Source: Campylobacter sp. RM16704
GTDB lineage: Bacteria > Campylobacterota > Campylobacteria > Campylobacterales > Campylobacteraceae
Direction of reading: 5' to 3'
DNA length: 64,000 nucleotides
Assembly (NCBI RefSeq): GCF_000816245.1
Contig: NZ_CP007769.1
Location: 280,464-344,463 of the forward strand
Positions 1 to 9,557 of this stretch are shown one piece after another. Numbering within the stretch: position 1 is the stretch's first letter; the number at the start of each line of letters is the position of its first letter. The position numbers and the translations under genes are program-made. The notes under the pieces were generated by a model. The model was not told where the DNA came from. It ran no database searches and was given only the letters and a program-made list of their open reading frames with translations.

Positions 1-819
1 TATCAAAACTTGCAAATTCAAAACAATGTTATTCACAGTGCTTATTTAAATAATGTAAAAAAACTTCTATTTTTAGGAACAGCTTGTATATATCCCAAAA
101 ACTGTTCTCAGCCTATGAAAGAAGAGTATCTTTTGACAAGTATTTTGGAATATACAAACGAACCTTATGCTATAGCTAAAATAGCAGGTCTTAAAATGTG
201 TGAGTCTTATAATTTACAATATAACACAAACTTTATTTCTGTTATGCCTTGTTCTTTGTATGGTTTAAATGATAATTTTAATTTAGAAAAATCACATGTA
301 TTACCAGCATTGATTAGAAAATTCCATTTGGCTAAGTTACTTAACGAAAAAAAATATGATCTTGTATTAAAAGATGTACAGATGGATGATATTATTCAAG
401 CTAAAGAGTATCTTCAAAAATTTGGTATTAGTGAGGATGAAGTTGAAATTTGGGGAACTGGAAATGCAAGAAGAGAATTTTTACATGCCGATGATATGGC
501 AGATGCTTGTATTTATGTGATGGAAAATATCAACTTTAATGACTTATATAATTCTCAATATAGCGAAATAAGAAATACGCATATCAATATAGGCTCTGGT
601 AAAGATGTGGCAATAAAAGATTTGGTTTCTTTAATAAATAGAATTATTGATTTTAAGGGAAATATATTTTATAATAGTACAAAACTAGAAGGGACTTTTC
701 AAAAACTTAGTAGTTGTGATAAAATCTATTCTCTGGGTTGGAAACATAAAATCGAACTTGAAGAGGGTGTTAGAATGATGTATGATTGGTATTTAAAGCA
801 AAAATATATAAGGAATTAA
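1..819 (+). CDS. fcl: GDP-L-fucose synthase-like nucleotide-sugar reductase/epimerase, 5' end missing
   Basis: This is the 3' part of a short-chain dehydrogenase of the GDP-fucose synthase (Fcl/WcaG) family. The frame is open from base 1, and the first visible residues (Y-Q-N-L-Q-I-Q-N-N) match the family's interior, so the start lies upstream of the window. The family motif LFLGTACIYPK is followed by the catalytic Y-x-x-x-K in EPYAIAK and by the MPCSLYG segment. Next to dmhA, hddA, gmhA and hddC it most likely acts on a 4-keto GDP-heptose instead of GDP-mannose, making a 6-deoxy-heptose for the capsule; that substrate is inferred from context. It sits 38 bp before dmhA in the same direction. 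Confidence 0.85.
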   Translation, partial: YQNLQIQNNVIHSAYLNNVKKLLFLGTACIYPKNCSQPMKEEYLLTSILEYTNEPYAIAKIAGLKMCESYNLQYNTNFISVMPCSLYGLNDNFNLEKSHVLPALIRKFHLAKLLNEKKYDLVLKDVQMDDIIQAKEYLQKFGISEDEVEIWGTGNARREFLHADDMADACIYVMENINFNDLYNSQYSEIRNTHINIGSGKDVAIKDLVSLINRIIDFKGNIFYNSTKLEGTFQKLSSCDKIYSLGWKHKIELEEGVRMMYDWYLKQKYIRN

Positions 820-857
820 GATAAAAATGTTATTATTTTCATAAAAAAAGGTTTATT

Positions 858-1889
858 ATGAAAAAAAAAACATTAATCACCGGTTTTACCGGACAAGTTG
901 GCTCACAAATGGCGGACTTTTTACTAGAAAATACTGACTATGATGTTATAGGTATGATGCGTTGGCAAGAACCTATGGATAACATTTATCATTTAAGTGA
1001 TAGGATCAATAAAAAAGATAGAATCAATATTTTTTATGCTGATTTGAATGATTATTCAAGTATTCAAAAGCTTTTTGAAACCAAGCGTCCTGATGTAATC
1101 TTTCATTTAGCCGCACAATCTTACCCAAAAACTTCTTTTGATATACCTATAGAAACTTTACAAACTAATATCATAGGTACAGCAAATATTTTAGAAAATA
1201 TTAGATTATTAAAAGCCAAAGATGGTTATGACCCTGTAGTGCATGTATGCTCTTCTAGCGAAGTTTATGGTAGAGCAAAAGCTGGTATTAAGCTAAATGA
1301 AGATACAACTTTTCATGGTGCAAGTCCTTATAGTATAAGCAAAATAGGAACTGATTATTTGGGAAGATTTTATGGTGAGGCTTATGGTATAAAAACTTAT
1401 GTCACTAGAATGGGGACTCATAGTGGTCCAAGACGCTCTGATGTGTTCTTTGAAAGCACTGTTGCAAAGCAAATCGCGTTGATTGAAGCAGGTTATCAAG
1501 AACCTATTATTAAAGTAGGAAATTTATCAAGTGTGAGAACTTTTCAAGATGCAAGAGATGCTATAAGGGCTTATTATTTGCTTTCATTAGAAAGTGAAAA
1601 AGGCAAAGTTCCTTGTGGTGAAGCTTTCAATATAGCAGGTGAAGAAGCTTTCAAACTTCCTGAAGTTATCGACATACTTTTGAGTTTTTCTACAAGAAAA
1701 GATATCAAAGTAGAACAAGATGAAGAAAGATTGCGTCCTATTGATGCAGACTATCAAATGTTTGATAATACTAAAATCAAAAGTTATATCAATTGGAAGC
1801 CAGAAATTCCAGCTAGGCAGATGTTTGAAGATTTATTAAATCATTGGAGAAAAGAAATTTCCATGGGTAGAATCCCACTAAATAGGTAG
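858..1889 (+). CDS. dmhA: GDP-mannose / GDP-D-glycero-D-manno-heptose 4,6-dehydratase
   Basis: A full-length (343 aa) extended SDR of the GDP-mannose 4,6-dehydratase family. The N-terminus has the NAD(P)-binding glycine motif TGFTGQVGSQ, then the FHLAAQS strand, the catalytic Ser/Tyr/Lys region (CSSSEVYG, then SPYSISK) and the RTFQDARDA segment typical of GMD enzymes. A ribosome site (AAAGG) lies about 8 bases before the ATG. Genes for D-glycero-D-manno-heptose activation follow directly, so the probable substrate is the GDP-heptose made by HddC, as described for capsular 6-deoxy-heptose pathways. GDP-mannose remains the alternative. Confidence 0.85.
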   Translation: MKKKTLITGFTGQVGSQMADFLLENTDYDVIGMMRWQEPMDNIYHLSDRINKKDRINIFYADLNDYSSIQKLFETKRPDVIFHLAAQSYPKTSFDIPIETLQTNIIGTANILENIRLLKAKDGYDPVVHVCSSSEVYGRAKAGIKLNEDTTFHGASPYSISKIGTDYLGRFYGEAYGIKTYVTRMGTHSGPRRSDVFFESTVAKQIALIEAGYQEPIIKVGNLSSVRTFQDARDAIRAYYLLSLESEKGKVPCGEAFNIAGEEAFKLPEVIDILLSFSTRKDIKVEQDEERLRPIDADYQMFDNTKIKSYINWKPEIPARQMFEDLLNHWRKEISMGRIPLNR

Positions 1890-1894
1890 TAATC

Positions 1895-2911
1895 GTGATA
1901 ATTCGTTCTCAAACTCCTTTGCGTTTAGGTTTAGCTGGTGGAGGTACTGATATAAATTTATATTGTAATCAATACACAGGTTATGTTTTAAATGCGACTA
2001 TATCTTTATATGTACATTGTACTCTGATAGAAAGAAATGATGAAAAAATCATCTTTGATTCATCAGATATAAATGTAAAAATAGAATACAAAAGCAAAGA
2101 TTTTTTAGAAAATGATGGTAAGTTAGATCTTTATAAAGCAATTTATAATCGTTTAGTAAAAGACTATATTAAAAAACCTTTAAGTTTCTCTTTGTATACT
2201 TATTCAGATGTGCCAAGTGGTAGTGGACTTGGCGGTAGTTCTACTTTGGTAGTGGGTATCATTAAAGTATTTGCTGAGTGGTTGAATTTACCTTTAGGTG
2301 AGTATGAGATCGCGCGTTTAGCTTATGAAATTGAGCGAGAAGATATGGCTATAGTAGGCGGTGCACAAGATCAATATGCTGCAACATTTGGTGGATTTAA
2401 CTTTATGGAATTTTACGATCAAAAAAGAGTGATAGTTAACCCTTTGCGCATTAAAAATTGGATAGCAAGTGAACTTGAGGCTAGGATTTTGCTTTATTTT
2501 ACAAATATTACCAGAGAAGCAAAAGACATCGAAGAACATAAAAAAGGAAAGCTAGGAGATGAAAACTCCCTTAATGCTATGCATGCGATAAAACAAGATG
2601 CCTTAGATATGAAAGAAGCATTATTTAGAGCTGATTTTGATAAAATAGCTCAAATTTTAGGGAAATCATGGCAATCAAAAAAGATCATTTCTGATATAGT
2701 AAGCAATGATGAGCTTGAAAGAATTTATCACTTAGCCATGGAAAATGGTGCTTATAGTGGTAAAACAAGTGGAGCAGGCGCTGGAGGATTTATGTTTTTT
2801 ATGGTTGATCCTATAGAAAAATATAAACTCAAAAAAATTCTAAATGAACAGCAAGGATATGTGCAAGAATTCTACTTCACTAAAGAAGGAGCAAAATCAT
2901 GGAAAATTTAA
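1895..2911 (+). CDS. hddA: D-glycero-D-manno-heptose 7-phosphate kinase
   Basis: A GHMP-family sugar kinase of 338 aa that phosphorylates heptose 7-phosphate at C1 in the GDP-heptose pathway. The N-terminal signature TPLRLGLAGGGTD and the ATP-binding PSGSGLGGSSTL (about residue 107) are present, and the third GHMP motif appears as KTSGAGAGGFM near the C-terminus. The start is a GTG five bases after the dmhA stop, and the 3' end overlaps gmhA by 13 bp, so the five heptose genes look like one transcript. Confidence 0.93.
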   Translation: MIIRSQTPLRLGLAGGGTDINLYCNQYTGYVLNATISLYVHCTLIERNDEKIIFDSSDINVKIEYKSKDFLENDGKLDLYKAIYNRLVKDYIKKPLSFSLYTYSDVPSGSGLGGSSTLVVGIIKVFAEWLNLPLGEYEIARLAYEIEREDMAIVGGAQDQYAATFGGFNFMEFYDQKRVIVNPLRIKNWIASELEARILLYFTNITREAKDIEEHKKGKLGDENSLNAMHAIKQDALDMKEALFRADFDKIAQILGKSWQSKKIISDIVSNDELERIYHLAMENGAYSGKTSGAGAGGFMFFMVDPIEKYKLKKILNEQQGYVQEFYFTKEGAKSWKI

Positions 2912-3504
2912 ATTTATATATAAAATCTCATTTTAGTGATTCAATCGATATTAAAACTAAGATTTTAAATGATGATGATATGATTGGTTTAATTAAAGAA
3001 GTATCTTTAAGAGTAATTAGTGCTTATAAAAATGGCAATAAAACTTTACTAGCAGGCAATGGAGGAAGTGCAGCTGATGCACAGCATATAGCTGGAGAGT
3101 TTGTGAGTAGATTTTATTTTGATAGGCCTGGTATTGCAAGTATTGCCTTAAGTACTGATACGAGTATTTTAACAGCCATTGGTAATGACTATGGTTATGA
3201 AAATTTATTTGCAAGACAAGTGCAAGCACAAGGTGTGAATGGAGATGTATTTATAGGAATTTCTACAAGTGGAAATAGTAAAAATATCTTAAAAGCTTTA
3301 GAAATTTGTAAAGAAAAAGGAATTTTAAGTATAGGTTTAACCGGAGCTAGTGGTGGTGCTATGAATGAACTTTGTGATTATTGTATAAAAGTACCATCAT
3401 CTTGTACGCCAAGAATCCAAGAAGCACATATTTTGATAGGACATATCATCTGTGCTATAGTAGAAGAAGAACTTTTTGGCAAGGGGTTTGATTGCAAGCT
3501 ATAG
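2899..3504 (+). CDS. gmhA: Sedoheptulose 7-phosphate isomerase (phosphoheptose isomerase, capsular copy)
   Basis: A SIS-domain isomerase of 201 aa that converts sedoheptulose 7-phosphate to D-glycero-D-manno-heptose 7-phosphate. The conserved segments LAGNGGSAADAQHIAGEF, ISTSGNSKNI and RIQEAHILIGH carry the phosphate-binding and catalytic residues. The gene overlaps hddA by 13 bp and hddC by 13 bp. Campylobacter usually has a second gmhA for the lipooligosaccharide core, so this would be the capsule-dedicated copy (gmhA2 in C. jejuni), an inference from its position. Confidence 0.93.
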   Translation: MENLNLYIKSHFSDSIDIKTKILNDDDMIGLIKEVSLRVISAYKNGNKTLLAGNGGSAADAQHIAGEFVSRFYFDRPGIASIALSTDTSILTAIGNDYGYENLFARQVQAQGVNGDVFIGISTSGNSKNILKALEICKEKGILSIGLTGASGGAMNELCDYCIKVPSSCTPRIQEAHILIGHIICAIVEEELFGKGFDCKL

Positions 3505-4166
3505 TTTTAGCAGGGGGGCTTGGCACAAGATTAAAAAGTGTGGTGCAAGATCTCCCAAAGCCTATGGCACCCATTAATGGAAAACCATTTTTAGCTTTTG
3601 TTTTGGAGTATTTAAAAAAACAAGGAATCACTGAAATTGTTTTAAGTGTTTCGTATAAATATGAACTCATCCAAGAGTGCTTTAAAGATGAATTTAATGG
3701 TATGAAAATATACTATAATATCGAAAAAGAGCTTTTGGGTACAGGTGGAGCTATAAAAGATGCTTTGAAATTTATACAAAATCAAGCCTATGTTTTAAAT
3801 GGAGATACTATTTTTGATATTGATCTAAAAAAACTTGTTTTAAATGATAGTAGAATTTGTATCGCACTAAAACAAATGCAAAATTTTGATAGATATGGTA
3901 CTGTAAATGTTGATAGCCAAGGCATTGTAACATTTTTTGAAGAAAAGGTATTTAAAAAGCAAGGTTTAATCAATGGCGGTATATACTTGCTGAAAAAAGA
4001 TATTTTTGATGAGTTTGATTTAGAGAAAAAATTTTCTTTTGAAGAATTTTTACAAGTAAATTACAAAACATTAAAAATTCAAACTCAAATTTTTGATGAT
4101 TATTTTATTGATATTGGGATACCACAGGATTACCAGAAACTTATCAGTTATTTAAACGGAGCTTAA
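3492..4166 (+). CDS. hddC: D-glycero-D-manno-heptose 1-phosphate guanylyltransferase
   Basis: A 224-aa nucleotidyltransferase with the N-terminal signature AIVLAGGLGTRLKSV and the PKPMAPINGKPFL segment, followed by LNGDTIFDID, the metal/nucleotide site. It would make GDP-heptose for the two SDR enzymes encoded just upstream. The start is a TTG at 3492 inside the end of gmhA; it places the signature at residue 3, where it belongs in this family. It is followed after 4 bases by the first sulfotransferase gene, so heptose and sulfation genes are probably cotranscribed. Confidence 0.9.
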   Translation: MQAIVLAGGLGTRLKSVVQDLPKPMAPINGKPFLAFVLEYLKKQGITEIVLSVSYKYELIQECFKDEFNGMKIYYNIEKELLGTGGAIKDALKFIQNQAYVLNGDTIFDIDLKKLVLNDSRICIALKQMQNFDRYGTVNVDSQGIVTFFEEKVFKKQGLINGGIYLLKKDIFDEFDLEKKFSFEEFLQVNYKTLKIQTQIFDDYFIDIGIPQDYQKLISYLNGA

Positions 4167-4170
4167 TATT

Positions 4171-5478
4171 ATGACAGCTTATATACATATTGGTAATTGG
4201 AAAACAGGAAGTACAACTATACAAAATTTTTTAACTTTAAATTACAATAATTTAATTAATTTAGGATTTTTATACCCTAAAACATTAGGCATGAAAATAA
4301 ACCATCCATTATTATTAAAAATTTCTAGAGAGCCAAAAATATCTAAGTTGTATATTTTAAATTTAAAAAAAGAAATAAAAAAAAGTGGTTGTAAAAATAT
4401 TATTTTTTCTCATGAAGACCTTGTTTTATTAGTAAAAAATATAAACTACTTATATGAACTAAAAAATTTTTTAATCTATTCAGGATTTAATAAAATATAT
4501 ATAATTTTATATATAAGAGATACTTATGGTTTTCTAAATTCTTTGTGTTCGCAAGAAGTCAGAGCTTGCCATTTGCATACTGCAAGAAATACTTTAGCTA
4601 AAAATTTTGGTATGAAAAATTTATTTGATTACAAAACGATCACTAATTCCTACTCTCAAGTCTTTGGTAAAGAAAATTTAATCATAAAGTTATTTGATAA
4701 AAATGAATTTTATCAAGGAGATTTATTAAAAGATTTTTTAAATGTTTTTAATATTAAAATGGATGGTAGTTTTATAAAACCAAACAAAGAAATCAAAAAT
4801 AAGTCGCTAGATCTACTAGGGATTGAGTTAATGACTAGATTGAGAAAATACCTAGATTTCCCATGGCTTAAAACGCAAAAAATATACAATGAGTATTTTA
4901 CTTCCAATGATCCTTGTTTAAAATTTCAACCTCCAAAAGAAATAATGCAATCTTACATCGATTATTTTGAAGAATCAAATGAATGGGTAAGAAAAGAATT
5001 CTTTCCTCATAAAGAGAGATTGTTTCCTAAGAAAGATTTAAGTAATTATAAAGAAAACTATGAGCTCAAAGAAATGAAACCAGAATATTGGGATAAAATA
5101 GCTGAATTTATAGCTGATATTGTTAAAACTAAAAATCAAAATATATATTCTAAATACGACACAGCCAAATCTCGTATCCAAAACCAACTCTCATATAAAC
5201 TAGGTCAAGCTATGATAGCAAATTCAAAATCTTTCTTAGGTTATATAAGAATGCCATTTGTTTTATCTTATATTTATGATAAACACAAACAAGAACAAAA
5301 AATCTACCAAGAAAAAATAAAAAAAGATTCTTCTTTAGTATTACTTCCATTAGAAAGCTATCCTGATTATAAAGAAGCCTTAAAAGAAAAAGAATGCTTA
5401 ACATATAAGCTAGGTCAAGCTCTTATACAAGCTAATAAACTTGGTATGAGGGGGGGGGTATATCAAATTGCTGTTTGA
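4171..5478 (+). CDS. PAPS-type sulfotransferase A, C-terminal tail switched out of frame
   Basis: A 435-aa protein that begins with the 5'-phosphosulfate-binding loop HIGNWKTGSTTIQ (residues 7-18) and has the 3'-phosphate-binding segment LYIRDTYGFLNSL near residue 115, the two PAPS-binding elements of sulfotransferases. The acceptor is unknown; position in the capsule locus suggests a capsule sugar. The last ~100 residues form a tandem module (YKLGQAMIANSK, later YKLGQALIQANK) shared with two other proteins here. A nine-G run at 5450-5458 puts the gene into a frame that ends with VYQIAV; one fewer or two more Gs would continue with the conserved tail [15 protein letters not shown] to 5521. 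Ribosomes would then run into the cysD start at 5514. Confidence 0.8.
   Translation: MTAYIHIGNWKTGSTTIQNFLTLNYNNLINLGFLYPKTLGMKINHPLLLKISREPKISKLYILNLKKEIKKSGCKNIIFSHEDLVLLVKNINYLYELKNFLIYSGFNKIYIILYIRDTYGFLNSLCSQEVRACHLHTARNTLAKNFGMKNLFDYKTITNSYSQVFGKENLIIKLFDKNEFYQGDLLKDFLNVFNIKMDGSFIKPNKEIKNKSLDLLGIELMTRLRKYLDFPWLKTQKIYNEYFTSNDPCLKFQPPKEIMQSYIDYFEESNEWVRKEFFPHKERLFPKKDLSNYKENYELKEMKPEYWDKIAEFIADIVKTKNQNIYSKYDTAKSRIQNQLSYKLGQAMIANSKSFLGYIRMPFVLSYIYDKHKQEQKIYQEKIKKDSSLVLLPLESYPDYKEALKEKECLTYKLGQALIQANKLGMRGGVYQIAV
4951..5140 (+). repeat. 190-bp perfect direct repeat, copy 1 (within sulfotransferase A)
   Basis: Compared by eye, bases 4951-5140 are identical to 10950-11139 (offset 5999). The repeat encodes the same stretch of both sulfotransferases, including ESNEWVRKEFFPHKERLF. 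The flanking coding sequence is much more diverged, which suggests recent gene conversion or duplication. Confidence 0.95.
5450..5458 (+). repeat. Poly-G tract (G9), candidate phase-variation switch
   Basis: Nine consecutive Gs close to the 3' end of sulfotransferase A. Long G runs are the usual slipped-strand contingency loci of Campylobacter. With G8 or G11 the reading frame extends 21 codons beyond the run and ends at 5521; with the present G9 it stops at 5478. Confidence 0.9.
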
Positions 5479-5513
5479 GATTAGGAAGTTGAAGAAAGAA
5501 TTTAAGGAAAAAA

Positions 5514-6413
5514 ATGCTTAATTCTCATTTAGAATATTTAGAATCAGATTCTATTCATATTATCCGTGAAGTGATAGCTGAGTTTGAAAAGCCAGCTATG
5601 CTTTATAGTATAGGTAAAGATAGCTCGGTTATGCTTCATCTTTTACAGAAAGCATTTTACCCAAGCTTACCTCCACTTCCTTTAGTGCATGTAGATACCA
5701 CATGGAAATTTAAAGAGATGATAGAATTTAGAGACAAACGTGCCAAAGAGCTTGGCATGGAGCTTATAGTCTATCAAAACCCTAAAATCAAAAAATTAAA
5801 TCTTTCTCCATTTACACATGGCTCTTCTATGCATACAGATATTGCCAAAACACAAGGTTTAAAACAAATGCTTGATTTGTATCAGTTTGATGCAGTATTT
5901 GGTGGTGCAAGAAGAGATGAAGAAAAATCGCGTGCAAAGGAAAGAATTTATTCTTTCCGTGATGAAAACCACTCATGGAATCCAAAAAATCAACGCCCAG
6001 AATTATGGGATATCTACAATGGTCGTCATAAAAAAGGTGAATCCATAAGAGTTTTTCCACTGAGTAATTGGACTGAGCTTGATATATGGCAGTATATTTA
6101 CAAAGAAAATATTCCCTTACCAAGTCTTTATTTTGCTAAAAAGCGACCGGTAGTAGAATATATGGGGGCTAAAATTTTAGTTGATGATGAGCGCATGCCA
6201 AAAGAACTTGCCAAAAATGCCAAAGAAGAATCGGTTCGTTTTAGAACCTTAGGTTGCTACCCGCTAACAGGAGCTATAAATTCAAGTGCTAGCAATGTTT
6301 TAGAAATCATCGAAGAGCTTTTGCTTTCTAAAACAAGTGAAAGACAAGGTAGGCTTATAGACACTGATGAAGAAGCAAGTATGGAAAAAAAGAAAAAAGA
6401 GGGGTATTTTTAA
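5514..6413 (+). CDS. cysD: Sulfate adenylyltransferase small subunit (ATP sulfurylase)
   Basis: A 299-aa PP-loop enzyme that, with the CysN GTPase, makes adenosine 5'-phosphosulfate from sulfate and ATP. The PP-loop [14 protein letters not shown] (about residue 31), [19 protein letters not shown] (about 125) and the [10 protein letters not shown] segment are all as expected for CysD. It ends TAATG, sharing bases with the cysN start. Campylobacter generally is not known for sulfate assimilation, and no CysH-type reductase is encoded in this window, so its role here is probably PAPS supply for the flanking sulfotransferases. Confidence 0.96.
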   Translation: MLNSHLEYLESDSIHIIREVIAEFEKPAMLYSIGKDSSVMLHLLQKAFYPSLPPLPLVHVDTTWKFKEMIEFRDKRAKELGMELIVYQNPKIKKLNLSPFTHGSSMHTDIAKTQGLKQMLDLYQFDAVFGGARRDEEKSRAKERIYSFRDENHSWNPKNQRPELWDIYNGRHKKGESIRVFPLSNWTELDIWQYIYKENIPLPSLYFAKKRPVVEYMGAKILVDDERMPKELAKNAKEESVRFRTLGCYPLTGAINSSASNVLEIIEELLLSKTSERQGRLIDTDEEASMEKKKKEGYF

Positions 6414-7837
6414 TGAAAACAAATGTAGAAAAATACCTAAAAGAACATGAAAATAAAGAGCTTTGTAGATTTATCACTTGTGGTAGTGTAGATGATGGCA
6501 AATCTACCCTTATAGGTAGAATGCTTTATGATGCAAAAATGCTTTTTGAAGATCAAATTTTATCTTTAGAAAAAGATAGTAAAAAGCTTGGTAATACAGG
6601 AGAAAAGCTTGATTTTGCGCTTTTGGTGGATGGCCTTGCAAGCGAGAGAGAGCAAGGTATAACCATAGATGTAGCATATAGATTTTTCACAAGTGAAAAA
6701 AGAAAATTCATCATAGCAGATACCCCAGGCCATGAACAATACACTAGAAACATGGCAACGGGTGCTAGCACAGCTGATATAGCTATCATACTTATAGATG
6801 CTAGAAAAGGAGTTTTAACTCAAACTAAAAGGCATTCTTATATAGCGAGTTTGCTTGGTATAAAACAATTTATTATTGCTGTTAATAAAATGGATTTGAT
6901 TGATTATAATCAAGAAATTTTTAATACAATCTGCAAAAATTATCAAGCAATTTTGCCATACTTAAAAAATCATGAGCATATTAAAACCCATTTTGTTCCT
7001 ATATGTGCATTAGATGGAGACAACATAGCTTTTAAAAGTATTAATATGCCTTGGTATAATGGAAAAACCTTATCTAAGCTTTTAGATACTTTGCCTATTG
7101 CTACTAGTTTAAGCGATGAGTTTATCATGAGTGTGCAATATGTTAATCGTCCTCATTTAAATTTTAGAGGTTTTTGTGGAAATATTGCTAGTGGTAATAT
7201 AAATACTAAAGATGAAGTTATGATTTTGCCTTCCTTAAAAACGAGTAAAGTAAAACAAATCATCACACCTAACATTAAAAGCCTAAATATACCTGATAAA
7301 AATGAAAAAGTTCAAAGTGCTAAAAACGCTAGCTTTCCAAGTGCTATAACTTTAATTTTAGAAGATGAGATAGATATTTCAAGAGGTGATGTAATAGCTT
7401 CTAAAAATCATAGCATAGAAATTTCAAATTCTTTCAAAGCTATGGTAATATGGATGAGTGAGGTTAGGTTTAATTTAAATGAAAACTATCTTATCAAAAT
7501 AGCAAATTTAACCACTAATGTAGTATTTGAAAAAATTGATTTTAAAAAAGACATTAATACTTTCAAAGAATTTCAAAGCGATGAATTAAAACTCAATGAT
7601 ATTGCTAAATGCGCCTTAAAGCTTAATAAAAAAACAGCCCTTAAAGCTTATAAGGACAATAAAACTTTAGGAAGCTTTATCATCATAGATAAATACTCTA
7701 ATGAAACCTTAGCAGCGGGTATGGTAGAAGAAATTTTAGCAAGCGAAGAAAAGAGTAGAATTTACACTCAAGCAGAAATAGAACTTAATGCTTACATTAG
7801 AAAAAACTATCCTGAGTGGGGATGTAAAAAAATATGA
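6413..7837 (+). CDS. cysN: Sulfate adenylyltransferase large subunit (regulatory GTPase)
   Basis: A 474-aa EF-Tu-like GTPase. The P-loop GSVDDGKSTLIGRML, switch II DTPGHEQYTRN and the guanine-specificity motif NKMD are intact, followed by the beta-barrel domains. It ends after the barrels, with no fused APS kinase domain as seen in NodQ-like proteins, in keeping with the separate cysC gene downstream. The start codon overlaps the cysD stop, and its own end overlaps the permease start by 4 bp (ATGA), so the three are translationally coupled. Confidence 0.96.
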   Translation: MKTNVEKYLKEHENKELCRFITCGSVDDGKSTLIGRMLYDAKMLFEDQILSLEKDSKKLGNTGEKLDFALLVDGLASEREQGITIDVAYRFFTSEKRKFIIADTPGHEQYTRNMATGASTADIAIILIDARKGVLTQTKRHSYIASLLGIKQFIIAVNKMDLIDYNQEIFNTICKNYQAILPYLKNHEHIKTHFVPICALDGDNIAFKSINMPWYNGKTLSKLLDTLPIATSLSDEFIMSVQYVNRPHLNFRGFCGNIASGNINTKDEVMILPSLKTSKVKQIITPNIKSLNIPDKNEKVQSAKNASFPSAITLILEDEIDISRGDVIASKNHSIEISNSFKAMVIWMSEVRFNLNENYLIKIANLTTNVVFEKIDFKKDINTFKEFQSDELKLNDIAKCALKLNKKTALKAYKDNKTLGSFIIIDKYSNETLAAGMVEEILASEEKSRIYTQAEIELNAYIRKNYPEWGCKKI

Positions 7838-9549
7838 AAATTATTGTTGCATTAAGTATTTTAGTTTTGCTTATTTTGTTAATTAGCAATAAAATTAAAC
7901 CTTTTATTTTATTTGGTAGTGTAGCTGTGCTTTATTATCTTTTGGGGTATTTAAATTTAAATACTTGGCTTAGTTCTTATACAAGTGAATCTTTGATAGT
8001 GCTTATTTTGCTTTTACTAATTTCCCTGGCTATAGAAAAAAGCGTTGTGATAAGTTGGTGTTCTAAATTCATCATAGGTAAAAATTATCATCTATCACTT
8101 TTAAAGCTTGGAGTTGTTACAGTTGGTATTTCAGCTTTTTTAAATAATACTGCAGTAGTGGCAAGTTTTATGAGTATTATAAAAAATAACAAATTTCAAG
8201 TTCCTTCTAAACTACTCATCCCACTTTCATATTTTTCCATAGTTGGTGGAACGATGACTTTGATAGGCACTTCAACTAACTTGATAGTCAATTCTTTTGT
8301 AGTGCAAAATGGTTTAGAAAGTTTAAAGATTTTTGATTTTTTTGCGGTGGGTTTTTGTATAAGCATTGGCGTGCTTATAGTGCTTTTGATTTTTAGCTTT
8401 TTATTGCCTGAGTATAAAGAAAGAGAAAATGTCATCAATGAGTATTTAATCAATGCTAAAGTATTGAAAAATAGCTCATTAGCGGGGAAAACTATACAAG
8501 AAAATGGCTTAAGAAATTTAGAGTTTTTGTTTTTACTTGAAATTCAAAGAAAAGATGAGCTTATCACCCCTGTTAGTCATAATGAGCTTATTAAAGAAGG
8601 TGATGAGTTAATTTTTAGTGGAGATGTTACACATTTAGAGACTTTGAAAAAATTCGATGGCTTGCAAATTGGCTCACAAGATTTAAAATTAGAAACATTA
8701 AATTTAATAGATGTTGTTATAAATTCTGAGTCAAACTTGATAGGAAAAAGTGTTAGGGAAGCAAACTTTAGAGCTAAATTTGATGCTGGGATTGTAGCTC
8801 TAAAAAGGGGCTCAAAAAATATTTCAAAAATTGGTCAAAGTTTATTGCGAGCTGGAGATAGGCTTATTTTAAGCATAGGTAAGGATTTTCACTCAAGAGA
8901 TAATATCAATAAAAACTTTTATATTATCTCAAATATCATACAAAATCAAAAGTTAAGTAATATCCAAAGTTTTATAGTGATTTTTGCGTTTTTAGCCATT
9001 ATTGCTTTATCTGCTTTGGAATTAGTGTCTTTGCTTAAAGCGTTACTAGTGTTTCTAGCTTGCTTGTTTATATTTAAAGTCATAAGTTTTGATGAAGTAA
9101 AAAGACGCTTTCCTTTGGAAATTTTTATCATAGTAGGATCTTCTTTGGCTATTACTAAAGTTTTAGTTGATAGTGGTTTAGCTAAAGATTTGGCTGAGTT
9201 TATTATAGGAACTTTTGGGGTGTATGGATTATATGGTAGTTTTGTAGGGATTTATCTTCTAACTTTGCTTTTAACTGAAATCATCACCAATAACGCTGCC
9301 GCAGCTTTAGCTTTTCCTATCGCTTATAGCACTGCTTTAGCGCTTGAAGTTAATCCAACTCTGTTTATATTAGCAGTTGCTTATGGAGCAAGTTGTGCTT
9401 TTTTAATGCCGCATGGTTATCAAACTCACTTGATGGTAGGTTCAATTTGTGGGTATAAAACTACTGATTTTATAAAAATAGGATGGATGGTTTCTTTGAC
9501 TTATTCAGCTATTGTTTTAACTATAACTCCGGTATTTTTTAGCTTTTAA
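7834..9549 (+). CDS. SLC13-family permease with TrkA-C domains, probable sulfate importer
   Basis: A 571-aa inner-membrane protein with hydrophobic segments in both halves and a soluble central region (about residues 200-350) that looks like two TrkA-C/RCK_C domains (KTIQENGLRNLEFLFLLEI and GKSVREANFRAKFDAGIVAL). The transport signatures of the DASS/SLC13 family are visible: FLNNTAVVASF, GTSTNLIVNSF and, in the second half, TNNAAAALAFPIAYS. Relatives include the sulfur-responsive SAC1-type transporters. Being wedged between cysN and cysC, it most likely imports sulfate for the pathway; the substrate is inferred from context. Confidence 0.85.
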   Translation: MKIIVALSILVLLILLISNKIKPFILFGSVAVLYYLLGYLNLNTWLSSYTSESLIVLILLLLISLAIEKSVVISWCSKFIIGKNYHLSLLKLGVVTVGISAFLNNTAVVASFMSIIKNNKFQVPSKLLIPLSYFSIVGGTMTLIGTSTNLIVNSFVVQNGLESLKIFDFFAVGFCISIGVLIVLLIFSFLLPEYKERENVINEYLINAKVLKNSSLAGKTIQENGLRNLEFLFLLEIQRKDELITPVSHNELIKEGDELIFSGDVTHLETLKKFDGLQIGSQDLKLETLNLIDVVINSESNLIGKSVREANFRAKFDAGIVALKRGSKNISKIGQSLLRAGDRLILSIGKDFHSRDNINKNFYIISNIIQNQKLSNIQSFIVIFAFLAIIALSALELVSLLKALLVFLACLFIFKVISFDEVKRRFPLEIFIIVGSSLAITKVLVDSGLAKDLAEFIIGTFGVYGLYGSFVGIYLLTLLLTEIITNNAAAALAFPIAYSTALALEVNPTLFILAVAYGASCAFLMPHGYQTHLMVGSICGYKTTDFIKIGWMVSLTYSAIVLTITPVFFSF

Positions 9550-9557
9550 GGAAAAAA

